Source: Alphaproteobacteria bacterium (lineage in GTDB: Bacteria; Pseudomonadota; Alphaproteobacteria; UBA828). From it: a stretch of DNA of 64,000 bases. Both the position numbers and the translations under genes were made by a program. The notes under the pieces are model-generated. The model saw only the letters and a list, made by a program, of their open reading frames with translations, was not told the origin of the DNA and made no database searches. This document shows positions 54,984 to 64,000 of the stretch, one piece after another (the stretch's first letter is position 1; the number at the start of each line of letters is the position of its first letter). The stretch lies in contig JAJDXK010000101.1 in the NCBI GenBank assembly GCA_022823305.1, positions 153,346-217,345 of the forward strand, given 5' to 3'.

Positions 54984-56069
54984 TCAGACGGCGAGCGGAT
55001 ACTCCTCGAACGACGAGCGGCAGGGCTGGGTGTCGGTGATGTGCAGGGTGCGCTGCTTGAGCGAGATCACGACCGAATGGTTGGTCTCCAGCCGCAGGTT
55101 CTCGGGCTCGTCTTCGTCGTAGTGGGCGCAGATCGAGTGCGGGTGGGCGAAGTGGTCGGCCATCGCGGATTCGATGGCGGGCAGGTCGAGCTCCTGCGAC
55201 TGGCGCAGCAGGCGTTCGAGGCGGACGTGGCGGTACATGGTGTTGGGCCACAGCCTCACCACCTCCGACTCCACGTCGAGCGCGCAGAAATGGTTGGAAT
55301 GCGTGAGCAGCCCGTCCTCGGGATAGATGAAGGCTTCCCTGTCGGCGCCGGTCTCGATGTCGATGGCGATGCTGTCCTCGTGGGCGATGATGAAGTTCAT
55401 GGCGACCGTGCGGTTGGTGCCGCAGACGCCGAGGATGGCCTCCTGCATGTTGCGGGCGTTGAGGATGTCGCGCACCCGCATGCGGAAGGGCTTCTCGTAC
55501 GCGTACTTGCCGTCCTCGGTGGTCATCAGCGCGTTGATGACGACGCCGATGCCGTGCTCGTTGACGCCCTGCATGCCGCCGACGGTGCCGACCTCGCCGA
55601 TATGGATGAAGTCGGGCCCGTCGTCCCGCGTCACGCGCGAGACCGCGGTGTTGATGCCCCGCACCCAGTCCCAGTTCTGGCCGATCACGGTGTCGCCGTT
55701 CTTCGAGCGCTCGGGCAGCACGGCGAAGGAGGTGCAGGCGTCCGGCGGGGCGGGGTGCGCCTGCGCGGTGCCCTTCATCATGCCGACGAGCAGCTCGTAG
55801 CGGACGTTGAGGAGCGCGATCTCCTCGAGGCTGCGGCCCGACCCCTCGGCCACGCCGTCGACCTCCTCCCAGAAGATCGGGTCCTTCGGGCGCAGCGCCT
55901 CCGCCCACGTCGCCGATTCGGCCATCAGCGCCTCGCGCTCGAAGCCGAGGAGGCGGAAGCGCCTGAGGTAGCGCTCGAGGTTCTCGCCGATCTCCGTCGA
56001 CAGCGTCTCGCCGTGGACACGGCCGCGCTCCCTGGGCCCGCCCGTCAGGTTCAGCACCGGCTTGGTCAT
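54984..56069 (-). CDS. C45-family peptidase/acyltransferase (isopenicillin-N acyltransferase-like)
   Basis: A 361-residue Ntn-hydrolase. The predicted self-cleavage and nucleophile site is Cys112 in DACTSFAV, followed by the core GQNWDWV and NEHGIGVVIN. The family includes acyl-CoA:6-aminopenicillanate acyltransferase and amide-bond hydrolases. The substrate is unknown. Divergent from the polysaccharide deacetylase gene, which may be functionally linked. Confidence 0.83.
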   Translation of the reverse strand: MTKPVLNLTGGPRERGRVHGETLSTEIGENLERYLRRFRLLGFEREALMAESATWAEALRPKDPIFWEEVDGVAEGSGRSLEEIALLNVRYELLVGMMKGTAQAHPAPPDACTSFAVLPERSKNGDTVIGQNWDWVRGINTAVSRVTRDDGPDFIHIGEVGTVGGMQGVNEHGIGVVINALMTTEDGKYAYEKPFRMRVRDILNARNMQEAILGVCGTNRTVAMNFIIAHEDSIAIDIETGADREAFIYPEDGLLTHSNHFCALDVESEVVRLWPNTMYRHVRLERLLRQSQELDLPAIESAMADHFAHPHSICAHYDEDEPENLRLETNHSVVISLKQRTLHITDTQPCRSSFEEYPLAV

Positions 56070-56224
56070 CGCTCGCCTCCCGGGCCGCGCAGGGCGGCCG
56101 TCTCGCGTTGCGGCGAGCGTAACGCGGCGTGCGGCGCGAGAGAAGGCGAAAGCGCGCAGGCACGGGCGATGGCGTGCGCGGCCGCGCGCAGTATCATCGG
56201 TGCGGCAACAGCGGGAGGGAGCTC

Positions 56225-57136
56225 ATGGCGACGGCGAAAGACATCCAGGTCTGCTTCAACCCTCATTTCGACGCGGTTTCGCTCTGGATCGGCTCCTTCG
56301 GCGGCGCCGATTCGCCCTGCGACATCTCGCGCGGCGTCTTCGCGGCGCGGCAGGGGGTGCCGCGCATCCTCGAGGTGCTGGCCCGCTACGGCATCCGCAC
56401 GACCTGGGACATCACCGGCCATTCCATCGAGAGCTTCCCCAGGGAAGCCGAGATGGTGGCGAAGCACGGTCACGAGATCGGCGTCCACGGCTACACCCAC
56501 GAGAACCCGCTCGCCATGTCGCGCCAGCAGGAGGCCGACGTCCTCGACAAGTGCATCGAGCTGGTGACCGGGCTCTGCGGCGTGCGGCCGACCGGCTACG
56601 TCGCGCCGTGGTGGGAGTTCAGCACCAACACCGTCGACCTGCTGCTGGAGCGCGGCTTCCTCTACGACAGCAGCCTGATGGAGGACGACTACTCGCCCTA
56701 CTACCTGCGCACGGGCGACCGCTGGACCAAGATCGACTATTCGAAGGACGCCGGGGACTGGATGAAGCCCTGGGTGGCGGGGGAGGCGGTCGACCTCGTC
56801 GAGCTGCCGGCGAGCTGGTACCTCGACGACGCGCCGCCCATGATGTTCGTCAAGACCTTCCCCAACAGCCACGGCTGGGTGAACCCGCGTGACATCGAGG
56901 AGATGTGGCGCGACCAGTTCGACTGGGTCTACCGCCACTGCGACTACGCGATCTTCCCCTGCGTGATCCACCCCGACTGCGCCGGCAAGCCGCAGGTGCT
57001 GATGATGGTGGAGCGGCTGATCGACCACATGCTGGCGCACTCCGGCGTGCGCATGGTGACCAAGAGCGAGATGGCCGAGGACTTCAGGCGCCGCCGCCCC
57101 TTCGCCGGGAGCACGGAAGGCGCGCCCGGCTCCTAG
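56225..57136 (+). CDS. polysaccharide deacetylase (NodB/PuuE-like) family protein
   Basis: A 303-residue NodB-fold metal hydrolase. The catalytic Asp and metal ligands appear as Asp16 (NPHFDAVSLW) and His88/His92 (HGYTHENP). The first motif has a single FD in place of the usual DFD. The branch resembles PuuE-type allantoinases and cyclic-imidase-like proteins more than chitin deacetylases, so a cyclic amide substrate is possible. A GGGAGG precedes the ATG. Confidence 0.82.
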   Translation: MATAKDIQVCFNPHFDAVSLWIGSFGGADSPCDISRGVFAARQGVPRILEVLARYGIRTTWDITGHSIESFPREAEMVAKHGHEIGVHGYTHENPLAMSRQQEADVLDKCIELVTGLCGVRPTGYVAPWWEFSTNTVDLLLERGFLYDSSLMEDDYSPYYLRTGDRWTKIDYSKDAGDWMKPWVAGEAVDLVELPASWYLDDAPPMMFVKTFPNSHGWVNPRDIEEMWRDQFDWVYRHCDYAIFPCVIHPDCAGKPQVLMMVERLIDHMLAHSGVRMVTKSEMAEDFRRRRPFAGSTEGAPGS

Positions 57137-57178
57137 AGCGGTCTCCGACCTTACCGGGTCACGCTGACCCGAACGGCT

Positions 57179-57287
57179 CCCACCTCCCCCTGTCCCCCTC
57201 CCCCGAAGGCGGAGGGGGAACGTGGCTGCGCCGGCCTGTTCTCCCTCCCCGCCCCTGGGGGCGGAGAGGGCCGGGGTGAGGTGGGGG
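57179..57287. repeat. GC-rich dispersed palindromic repeat, copy 2
   Basis: A 109-bp element, reverse-complement match to copy 1 at 45472-45577. The block around GAAGGCGGAGGGGGAACGTG is shared, as are both ends. Again it lies between convergent genes (deacetylase and MttB-like). A small GGGTCA-CGC-TGACCC hairpin (57156-57170) precedes it. Confidence 0.8.
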
Positions 57288-57334
57288 AGCCTCCAGGCAG
57301 CTGCACGGGTGGCCTCGACGCCCGCTCCCGCCGC

Positions 57335-58861
57335 TCAGCGCTCCGGCACGCCGCCCTCGGCGACCCGCCGGGCCACGAAGTCGTCGAGCTCCTCGTCGAT
57401 GGCGGGGTCGAGCGGCGGCACCTCGTAGTCGGCGAGGAGCTGCTTCCAGATGGTCGTCGCCCGATCCGAGGTCTCGACGGCACCGGCGTCGCGCCAGTTC
57501 TCGAAATTGCGCCAGTCCGAGAGCATGGGCCTGTAGAAGGCGGTCTCGTAGCGCGCCATGGTGTGGCTGCAGCCGAAGAAGTGGCCGCCCGGCCCGACCT
57601 CGGCGATGGCGTCGAGTCCCAGCTCCGCCTCGTCCGTGTGGAGCGGCTTCAGGAACTCCTGCATCATCTGGACCATCTCGGCGTCGAGGATGAACTTCTC
57701 GTAGGAGGCGCAGAGCCCCCCCTCGAGCCAGCCGAAGCCGTGATTGATGAAGTCGGCGTGGCTCAGCACGACGGGCCAGAGCGACATCTGCGCCTCGTAG
57801 GCCGCCTGGGCGTCGGCGGCGTTCGACGCGGTGGCGCTGGAGGAGCGCCAGGGAAAGTTGTAGCGCCGCGCGAGCTGGCCGCTGGCAATGGTCGCCTTGG
57901 CGTATTCCGGCGTGCCGAAGGCAGGCGAGCCGCTCTTCATGTCCACGTTCGAGGTGAAGCTGCCGTAGACGCTCGGGGCACCGGGGTTGACGCATTGCGA
58001 GAACGCGATGCCCGCGAGCGCCTCGGCATTCTGCAGAACCAGGGCGCCCGCGACGCTGACCGGGGCCATGGCGCCGGCCAGCGTGAAGGGGGTGTAGATG
58101 ACCGGCTGGTTCATCTCGGCCATCACGATCGCCCCCTCCAGCAGGCCCCCGTCGTAGATCAGGGGCGAGTTGGAGTTGACCACGGTGTGGATCGAGGGCT
58201 GGCTCAACAGTTCCTCCCGGCTGACGCCGCGCGCGATGCGGATGATCTCGATACCGTCCGCCATGCGCGGGCCGCCGATGGCGTAGCCGAACTGCGGCTT
58301 GTCCGTGAGGCGGACCGCCGCGGAGAGCGCGTGAAGGTGGCGCGTCCTGACGTCGAGATCGCAAGGCTCGACCGGATAGCCGGCCAGCGTGTGCACGGCA
58401 TTGAGCGCGTGCGACAGCCGGACGAGGTTCTTGTAGTCCTCGAAGTTGCCCATGACCCGGCCACGCTCGCGATCCGAGACATTCGGAGCCGACCCCACGG
58501 TGCCCCAGATCGCCTTCCTGCCGCCGAACGCGAGGTCCCGGTGGCTCGATCTGCCGTGCAGGACGAAGCTGGAGGGCACGGTGGCGAGCTTTTCCTCGAC
58601 GAAGTCGGGATCGAAGCGGACGCGCCTGCCGTCCTCGCCGACCGTCGCGCCGGCGGCGCGCAGGATGTCCACCGCGCGCGGCAGCTGGAACTCCATCCCG
58701 TTGTCGCGCAGCACGCGCAGCGAGGCGTGGTGAATCGCCTCGACCTGGTCGTCGGAGAGCACCGCCATCGGGGCGTAGGGGTTGCCGACCTGGCCGAAGG
58801 GCAATTGCTCGACGGCGCCCTGGGCGGCGGCTCTTCTTTCGCGACTCCTGCCTCGTCTCAT
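57335..58861 (-). CDS. trimethylamine methyltransferase (MttB) family protein, non-pyrrolysine
   Basis: A 508-residue MttB-superfamily TIM-barrel protein. It contains no in-frame amber codon, so it belongs to the large non-pyrrolysine branch, where characterised members demethylate quaternary amines such as glycine betaine or proline betaine to a corrinoid protein. Recognisable segments are YAIGGPRMADGIE, SSSATASNAADAQAA and GPGGHFFGCSHT. No corrinoid protein gene is adjacent. The ATG at 58859-58861 was chosen. Divergent from the Liv-type transporter, which may import its substrate. Confidence 0.87.
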   Translation of the reverse strand: MRRGRSRERRAAAQGAVEQLPFGQVGNPYAPMAVLSDDQVEAIHHASLRVLRDNGMEFQLPRAVDILRAAGATVGEDGRRVRFDPDFVEEKLATVPSSFVLHGRSSHRDLAFGGRKAIWGTVGSAPNVSDRERGRVMGNFEDYKNLVRLSHALNAVHTLAGYPVEPCDLDVRTRHLHALSAAVRLTDKPQFGYAIGGPRMADGIEIIRIARGVSREELLSQPSIHTVVNSNSPLIYDGGLLEGAIVMAEMNQPVIYTPFTLAGAMAPVSVAGALVLQNAEALAGIAFSQCVNPGAPSVYGSFTSNVDMKSGSPAFGTPEYAKATIASGQLARRYNFPWRSSSATASNAADAQAAYEAQMSLWPVVLSHADFINHGFGWLEGGLCASYEKFILDAEMVQMMQEFLKPLHTDEAELGLDAIAEVGPGGHFFGCSHTMARYETAFYRPMLSDWRNFENWRDAGAVETSDRATTIWKQLLADYEVPPLDPAIDEELDDFVARRVAEGGVPER

Positions 58862-58992
58862 CCGCGTCGCTCCCGGTACGTGCCGATCGCGGCCCACGGT
58901 ACGACGCCTCCCGGAGCGTCGGCCACAGGTAATTTGCCGCAAATCCATGCCGCCCTTTCACGGGCGACGAGCCGGGGTCTGCAGCGCCGAGC

Positions 58993-59015
58993 CGGTTCCC
59001 TTCGCCGGGGAACCG
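58993..59015. promoter_or_regulatory. perfect inverted repeat in the divergent mttB-like/ABC promoter region
   Basis: CGGTTCCC-TTCGCCG-GGGAACCG, an 8-base perfect inverted repeat. A possible promoter TTCCCT (58996-59001) with TAGAGT (59019-59024), 17 bases apart, overlaps it. It could be an operator shared by the two divergent transcripts. Confidence 0.45.
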
Positions 59016-59066
59016 CTCTAGAGTGTCGTTCCGCGTGAGGCCAACGACAATCAAGGGAGGGGTGTG

Positions 59067-60371
59067 ATGAAATTCCGTCATCTGCTGATCGGGGCAGCCG
59101 TTGCGACGGCAGCCGTCTGGTCGCTCACCACGGCCGCGCCGGCGGCCGACCCGATCAAGGTGGGCTATATCGGCTCGTTCGACACCGACACGGGCAAGAG
59201 CACGATCCGCGGCACCGAGATCGCCATCGAGGAGCTCAACGCGGCCGGCGGCGTGCTCGGCGGGCGCATGATCGAGCTGGTCATGGCCGACACGCGCGAG
59301 GACGTGCAGGAGGGCATCAAGGCCTACGAGTACCTCAACGAAGTCGAGAACGTCGACTTCATCATCTCGGGCTGCATCGACGACGTGTCGCTGGGCTGGC
59401 TCGAGCGCATGGCGGAGTACCGCACGCCGACGCTCGACACCTGGACGTCCTATGTCGGGATCATCGACAAGGTCGTCGAGGAGTACGAGAAGTACAAGAT
59501 GTACTTCATGAACGTCTCCAACGACTACGCACTGGCCATCCTCTACGTCGACTTCGGCAAGGACGTGCTCTCCAAGAAGATGGGCTGGAAGACGGTGTAC
59601 GTTCTGCAGGAGGACACCGCGTTCGGCGGCGGCGTCTACGAGCTGGTCGACCAGTTGCTCGCGCCCGAGGCCGGCATCGAGATCGTCGGCCACACCGTCT
59701 ATGACGTGAACACGGTCGACTTCGCGCCGATCTACAACAAGGCGGTGGCGGCGGATCCCGACTTCATCTACCTGATCGCGGCGGTGCGCAGCCAGGTGCC
59801 CGCCTCGCAGTACGTGAAGCTCGAGGTGCCGGTGCCGATGACCGGAATCAACGTCTCGGCCTTCGCCCGGGAGTTCTGGGACGACACCGGGGGCCTCGCC
59901 GGCGGCATCTCGACGCTGAGCCCGGTGCCCTCGATCGGCTCCGAGATCGACCCGCGCACGCAGGACTTCCTCGATCGCTACACCGCCAAGTACGGCGATT
60001 CGCGGCCGGTCTTCCCGCACTTCAACGGCTTCAACGCCTACTACGGGATGCTCAACGCCTTCGCCGCGGCCGAGCGCGCCGGCGGCTTCGCGCCGCTCGA
60101 CGACTGGGTCCGCGAGATGGAGAACGACGACATCGTCATCGAGAAGGACGGCGAGATCTGGCTCCGCTACGCCTTCTGGAAGCCGGGCGAGATCGAGCCC
60201 CGCACCCAGCGGGAGTACACCCACAACATCAAGTTCGACATCAATCCGCCGCTCGACGAAGGGGCGCCCTCGATGGTGGTCATCCAGTGGTACTCGGACG
60301 GCTCCACCAAGGTGGTCTATCCGCCGAAGTACGCCAACGGCGAGTTCGAGGTGCCGGACTGGCTGAAGTAA
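59067..60371 (+). CDS. Liv-type ABC transporter substrate-binding protein
   Basis: A 434-residue periplasmic-binding protein, type I fold, of the branched-chain amino acid/amide class. The signal peptide is cleaved near APAAD (about residue 28). The mature start is IKVGYIGSFDTDTGKSTIRG. The ATG at 59067 follows AAGGGAGGGG; a GTG immediately before it is the alternative. It heads a complete transporter operon (59067-63780). The ligand may be a betaine or amide, given the divergent MttB-like gene. Confidence 0.9.
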   Translation: MKFRHLLIGAAVATAAVWSLTTAAPAADPIKVGYIGSFDTDTGKSTIRGTEIAIEELNAAGGVLGGRMIELVMADTREDVQEGIKAYEYLNEVENVDFIISGCIDDVSLGWLERMAEYRTPTLDTWTSYVGIIDKVVEEYEKYKMYFMNVSNDYALAILYVDFGKDVLSKKMGWKTVYVLQEDTAFGGGVYELVDQLLAPEAGIEIVGHTVYDVNTVDFAPIYNKAVAADPDFIYLIAAVRSQVPASQYVKLEVPVPMTGINVSAFAREFWDDTGGLAGGISTLSPVPSIGSEIDPRTQDFLDRYTAKYGDSRPVFPHFNGFNAYYGMLNAFAAAERAGGFAPLDDWVREMENDDIVIEKDGEIWLRYAFWKPGEIEPRTQREYTHNIKFDINPPLDEGAPSMVVIQWYSDGSTKVVYPPKYANGEFEVPDWLK

Positions 60372-60387
60372 GCAGGCAGTTCACCTA

Positions 60388-60416
60388 CCGGGCGCGACTT
60401 TACGGGTCGCGCCCGG
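60388..60416 (+). terminator. intra-operon hairpin after the binding-protein gene
   Basis: A perfect 11-bp stem CCGGGCGCGAC/GTCGCGCCCGG with a 7-base loop, followed by TTTGCTTTGCT. It is a leaky intrinsic terminator or mRNA-stabilising structure between the binding protein and permease genes. Confidence 0.82.
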
Positions 60417-60509
60417 TTTGCTTTGCTCGGAGGCCGCCGGGGTTGCCCGTGATCGCAGCGCCCCGGCCTTCGTGCGAACGCTAACACGGCGGCCCGCGAG
60501 CGAGCTCTC

Positions 60510-61364
60510 ATGGCGCTCCAGATCCTGATCCAGGGGTTCGTGCTCAGCGGCCTCTATGCGCTGATCGCCGTCGGCTTCACCATGATCTTCAGCGTGGGCC
60601 GGGTGCTGAACCTCGCCTACGGCGTCTACATCATGCTCGGCGGCTACATCTACTACGCGGCCCTGCAGGAGGCGGGGCTGCCGGTCTTCGCGAGCTTCAT
60701 CCTGGCGATTCTGGCGGGCGTGACCTTCGGCCTGCTCACCTATCTCCTCCTGGTGCGACGGCTGGAGGACAACCCGATCGCGGTCGAGATATCGACGCTG
60801 ATCCTCGCCGTCGTCATGCAGGCGCTGATCGTGGTGATCTTCGGCGCCGCGCCCAAGACCATGTGGCCGGTGATTCGCGGCGTGCTCCGCTTCGAGGGCA
60901 TCTCGGTCACCATGAACATCCTGCTGGCGACGGGCGTGAGCTGGATCGTGCTCGGGGGCCTCACGGCCTTCGTCCGCTACACCCATCTCGGCCGCGCCAT
61001 CCGCGCGGTCTCCATGGACCGCAAGGGCGCGGTGATCTCGGGCATCGAGCCGAGCTTCATCAGCATGGTGACCTGGGCGATGTCCGGGGCCTTCGGCGCC
61101 ATCGCCGGCGTCTTCTTCGCCACCTTCACCCAGCTCGACTCCCACATGTGGGTGTTCCCGCTCATCATCTCGGTCGCCGTGGTGATCGTCGGCGGCATCG
61201 GCAGCATCGTCGGCAGCCTGATCGCGGCCCACATCATCGGCTTCGTCGAGACCATCACGACGACGCTCATCGCGGCCGAGCTGCGCGGCGTCTCCACCAT
61301 GCTGCTCATCATCCTGGTGCTGCTGGTGCGGCCCAAGGGCCTCTTCGGCCGGGCGGAGCTCTGA
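60510..61364 (+). CDS. Liv-type ABC transporter permease (LivH family)
   Basis: A 284-residue permease with about eight helices. It has the family start QGFVLSGLYALIAVGFT, the segment GRVLNLAYG and the coupling region GRAIRAVSMDRKGA. First permease of the operon, 3 bases ahead of the second. Confidence 0.92.
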   Translation: MALQILIQGFVLSGLYALIAVGFTMIFSVGRVLNLAYGVYIMLGGYIYYAALQEAGLPVFASFILAILAGVTFGLLTYLLLVRRLEDNPIAVEISTLILAVVMQALIVVIFGAAPKTMWPVIRGVLRFEGISVTMNILLATGVSWIVLGGLTAFVRYTHLGRAIRAVSMDRKGAVISGIEPSFISMVTWAMSGAFGAIAGVFFATFTQLDSHMWVFPLIISVAVVIVGGIGSIVGSLIAAHIIGFVETITTTLIAAELRGVSTMLLIILVLLVRPKGLFGRAEL

Positions 61365-61367
61365 GCT

Positions 61368-62321
61368 GTGAGCATCGACCGCGAAACCAAGCGCTATCTC
61401 GTCTGGTGGCTCGCCTTCGGCGTGCTCATGTGCCTGCTGCCGCTCGGGGTGGGCCCGGGCACGCTGCGCATCCTGATCTTCGCCCACTTCCTGGCGATGT
61501 TCGCCATGAGCTGGGACTTCCTCTCGGGGCGCACCGGCTACATCAGCTTCGGCCACCCCTTCCTCATCGGCATCGGCGGCTACACCACGGCGATCCTGAG
61601 CTTCCGCTTCGGCGTGCCGCTCTACTTCAGCATCCCGGCGGCGGTGGTGGCGACCATGGTGGGGGGCACGCTCTTCTTCCTGCCGGCGCTGCGCATCCGC
61701 GGCACCTACTTCGCCCTGGTGACGCTCGCCTTCATGGAGATCCTCTACCAGCTCACCAAGGTGGTGGCGCCCAAGGTCACCGGCGGCACGCGGGGCATCT
61801 CGGGCCTGGAGAGCATCGTCACCGGCGCCGTCAACAACTACTACCTGAGCTTCGGCATCATGTTCGCGATCGGCGTGGTGCTCTGGCTGCTCATCCGCAC
61901 GCGCCTCGGCGTCGCGCTCAGCGCCATCAGGATGAACGAGGAGGCGGTACGCAGCACCGGGCACAGCACCACCAAGCTCAAGCTCTTCGCCTTCATGGTG
62001 AGCGCCGCGGTCTCCGGCGTCGGCGGCGCCTTCTACGTCCACTACATCGGCTCGATCGCGCCGCGCGGCATGTTCGAGATCAACTTCCTCTTCACCATCC
62101 TGGTGGCCGCGCTGCTGGGCGGGGCGGAGACCATCATCGGCCCGATCATGGGCGCCTACTTCCTGACCGTCCTGCTCGAGTACCTGCGGCCCGTGATGCC
62201 CGGCATGGAGCGTTACCTGCTCTACGGCGGGATCGCGCTGGTGCTCTACGTCGTGCGGCCCGCGGGCATCTACAGCCTCATCGCCGACGCCGGGCGCAAG
62301 ATGCAGGAGTGGCGGCGCTGA
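61368..62321 (+). CDS. Liv-type ABC transporter permease (LivM family)
   Basis: A 317-residue permease with about nine helices, including LSGRTGYISFGHPFLIGIGGY and the coupling loop RLGVALSAIRMNEEA. GTG start. Its stop shares one base with the ATG of the ATPase gene (TGATG). Confidence 0.92.
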   Translation: MSIDRETKRYLVWWLAFGVLMCLLPLGVGPGTLRILIFAHFLAMFAMSWDFLSGRTGYISFGHPFLIGIGGYTTAILSFRFGVPLYFSIPAAVVATMVGGTLFFLPALRIRGTYFALVTLAFMEILYQLTKVVAPKVTGGTRGISGLESIVTGAVNNYYLSFGIMFAIGVVLWLLIRTRLGVALSAIRMNEEAVRSTGHSTTKLKLFAFMVSAAVSGVGGAFYVHYIGSIAPRGMFEINFLFTILVAALLGGAETIIGPIMGAYFLTVLLEYLRPVMPGMERYLLYGGIALVLYVVRPAGIYSLIADAGRKMQEWRR

Positions 62322-63055
62322 TGGCGGGCCCGCTGCTCGAGGTGCGCGACCTGCGCAAGAGCTTCGGCGGCATCCACGCCGTGCAGGGCCTCTCCTTCGG
62401 CGTCGACGAGGGCGAGACCCTCGGCCTGATCGGCCCCAACGGCGCCGGCAAGACAACCGTCTTCAACCTCATCATGGCGGAGCTCAAGCCCACCGGCGGC
62501 GAGATCTGGTTCAGGGGCGAGAACATCACGCGCGTGCCCACCCACGAGCGGGTCAAGCGCGGCATCGCCCGCACCTACCAGGTGCCCCAGCCCTTCGGCG
62601 AGATGTCGGTCGGCGCCAACATCCGCGTCGGCATGGCGCCCGACGACCTGTGGAAGCTCGTCACCGAGGGAGCGGACCATGCCGCCGAGGCCGAGATCGG
62701 CCGCAGCGTCGGCTTCTCCGACGAGCAGATCGACACCCTGCCGAGCGAGCTCGCCATGGGCGACCTGCGCCGGCTGGAGATGGCGCGCAACGTCGCCGTC
62801 TCGCCCGCGCTGCTGCTGCTCGACGAGGTCTTCGCCGGGCTCACCCTGCGCGAGATCGCCCATATCTCCGAGCTGCTGGTCGAGAAGAAGCGCAAGGACG
62901 GCCTCACCTACATCATCGTGAGCCACGACCTGCGCGCGCTCGCGCCGCTGGTGGACCGCGTCATCGTCATGTCCTTCGGCGCCGCCATCGCCCAGGGCAC
63001 CTTCGACGAGGTGGTGCGGGACGCGGCGGTGCGCGAGGCCTACCTGGGGCAATAG
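62321..63055 (+). CDS. Liv-type ABC transporter ATP-binding protein (LivG family) with altered signature
   Basis: A 244-residue ATPase with Walker A GPNGAGKTT, Walker B LLLLDEVFAGL and an H-loop in IVSHD. The signature that usually reads LSYGQQRRLE is LAMGDLRRLE, with Ala in place of the conserved Ser. The D-loop Pro is Val. These changes suggest a divergent LivG subfamily. It pairs with the LivF-type gene next door. Confidence 0.9.
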   Translation: MAGPLLEVRDLRKSFGGIHAVQGLSFGVDEGETLGLIGPNGAGKTTVFNLIMAELKPTGGEIWFRGENITRVPTHERVKRGIARTYQVPQPFGEMSVGANIRVGMAPDDLWKLVTEGADHAAEAEIGRSVGFSDEQIDTLPSELAMGDLRRLEMARNVAVSPALLLLDEVFAGLTLREIAHISELLVEKKRKDGLTYIIVSHDLRALAPLVDRVIVMSFGAAIAQGTFDEVVRDAAVREAYLGQ

Positions 63056-63075
63056 GGCAGGGAGGGAAGGCACCC

Positions 63076-63780
<705 letters not shown>

Positions 63781-63797
63781 GCGGGGCGGCTCAAGAA

Positions 63798-64000
63798 ACC
63801 CCACCTTACCCCGGCCCTCTCCGACTCTTTCATATCCCTCAGGCGCCGGGCGCTCGCTCCGCTCGATCGTGCGCTCCGCGCGCGTGGACGCGCGACGCTA
63901 CGCGCCATTCGGCGCGCGGCGCGGTCGCGCCGTCCGGGCCTGCGGCCCGCTCCCCCTCTCCTCCCCGCCGGGGAGGAGAGGGCCGGGGTGAGGTGGGGGG
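63798..64000. repeat. GC-rich dispersed repeat, copy 3 (divergent or expanded, cut by window end)
   Basis: The left end (CCCCACCTTACCCCGGCCCT) and right end (GAGGAGAGGGCCGGGGTGAG, then GTGGGGGG) match the outer parts of copies 1 and 2 in opposite orientation. The interior of about 150 bp is different. It is rich in CGCGC palindromes and contains an AT-containing stretch CTCTTTCATATCCCTC. No coding frame is convincing here. Confidence 0.6.

Noticed and set aside
57335..58861. Pyrrolysine-containing MttB
   Set aside because: No in-frame TAG occurs within the gene, and no pyl genes are seen.
63781..64000. Coding gene at the right edge
   Set aside because: Frames here are short and made of repeat-derived Pro/Arg/Ser runs; this is the repeat element.

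Overview
The window is a very GC-rich (roughly 70% by eye), gene-dense bacterial chromosome segment with about 64 protein genes and one tRNA gene. It has no insertion sequence, phage, CRISPR array or rRNA. The gene set and order point to an alphaproteobacterium. Evidence: hisB followed by a DUF2628 gene and hisH, a plant/proteobacterial-type glutamate-cysteine ligase, a CtaA with four conserved histidines, a hopanoid-associated glycosyltransferase, and a GlnE with an alphaproteobacterial neighbourhood. The tRNA-His keeps the ordinary G-1:C73 pair. That argues against the Rhizobiales/Rhodobacterales/Caulobacterales group, which lost it, and fits Rhodospirillales-like lineages. No gap without a gene exceeds about 300 bases.

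Layout. 1-10.5 kb: end of a flavin disulfide oxidoreductase, an orphan histidine kinase, gamma-glutamyltranspeptidase, tRNA-His, an RsbW-like ATPase, HpnB, and a three-gene iron-sulfur/flavin amino-acid dehydrogenase set converging on an aminotransferase. 10.5-20.7 kb: gshA and rsmE (minus), ubiA, a gamma-glutamylcyclotransferase-like protein, a UbiD decarboxylase with an SDR partner, pxpA and malic enzyme. 20.8-25.4 kb: a tightly overlapped histidine operon (hisB, DUF2628, hisH, GNAT, hisA, hisF, hisE, HIT). 25.4-33 kb: YifB, a methyltransferase with the NAD(P)HX repair enzyme, amtB behind a good sigma-54 promoter, a STAS protein, DUF2459 and an LLM flavin oxidoreductase.

33.2-41.0 kb: the most interesting block. 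A polyamine-type ABC transporter is followed by an SsnA-like amidohydrolase, a creatininase with the expected metal and lid residues, an arginase-family ureohydrolase and a CDA-type deaminase. I read it as a candidate pathway for a cyclic guanidino compound such as creatinine, in which a ureohydrolase may replace creatinase. It is followed by a 24-codon reading frame behind a perfect anti-Shine-Dalgarno complement, an RDD protein, and a second cluster. That cluster holds a class IV aminotransferase, a stand-alone urea-carboxylase-type carboxyltransferase, a biotin carrier and a DadA-like oxidase.

45.5-64 kb: glnE (its C-terminal adenylyltransferase aspartates appear lost), ispG, ctaA, a TVP38 and a YeeE membrane protein, a HAD phosphatase, a C45 acyltransferase, a polysaccharide deacetylase, and a non-pyrrolysine MttB-family protein. 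The MttB gene is divergent from a complete Liv-type ABC transporter. A GC-rich palindromic repeat of about 106-109 bp occurs at 45.5 and 57.2 kb, with a divergent or expanded copy at the right edge.
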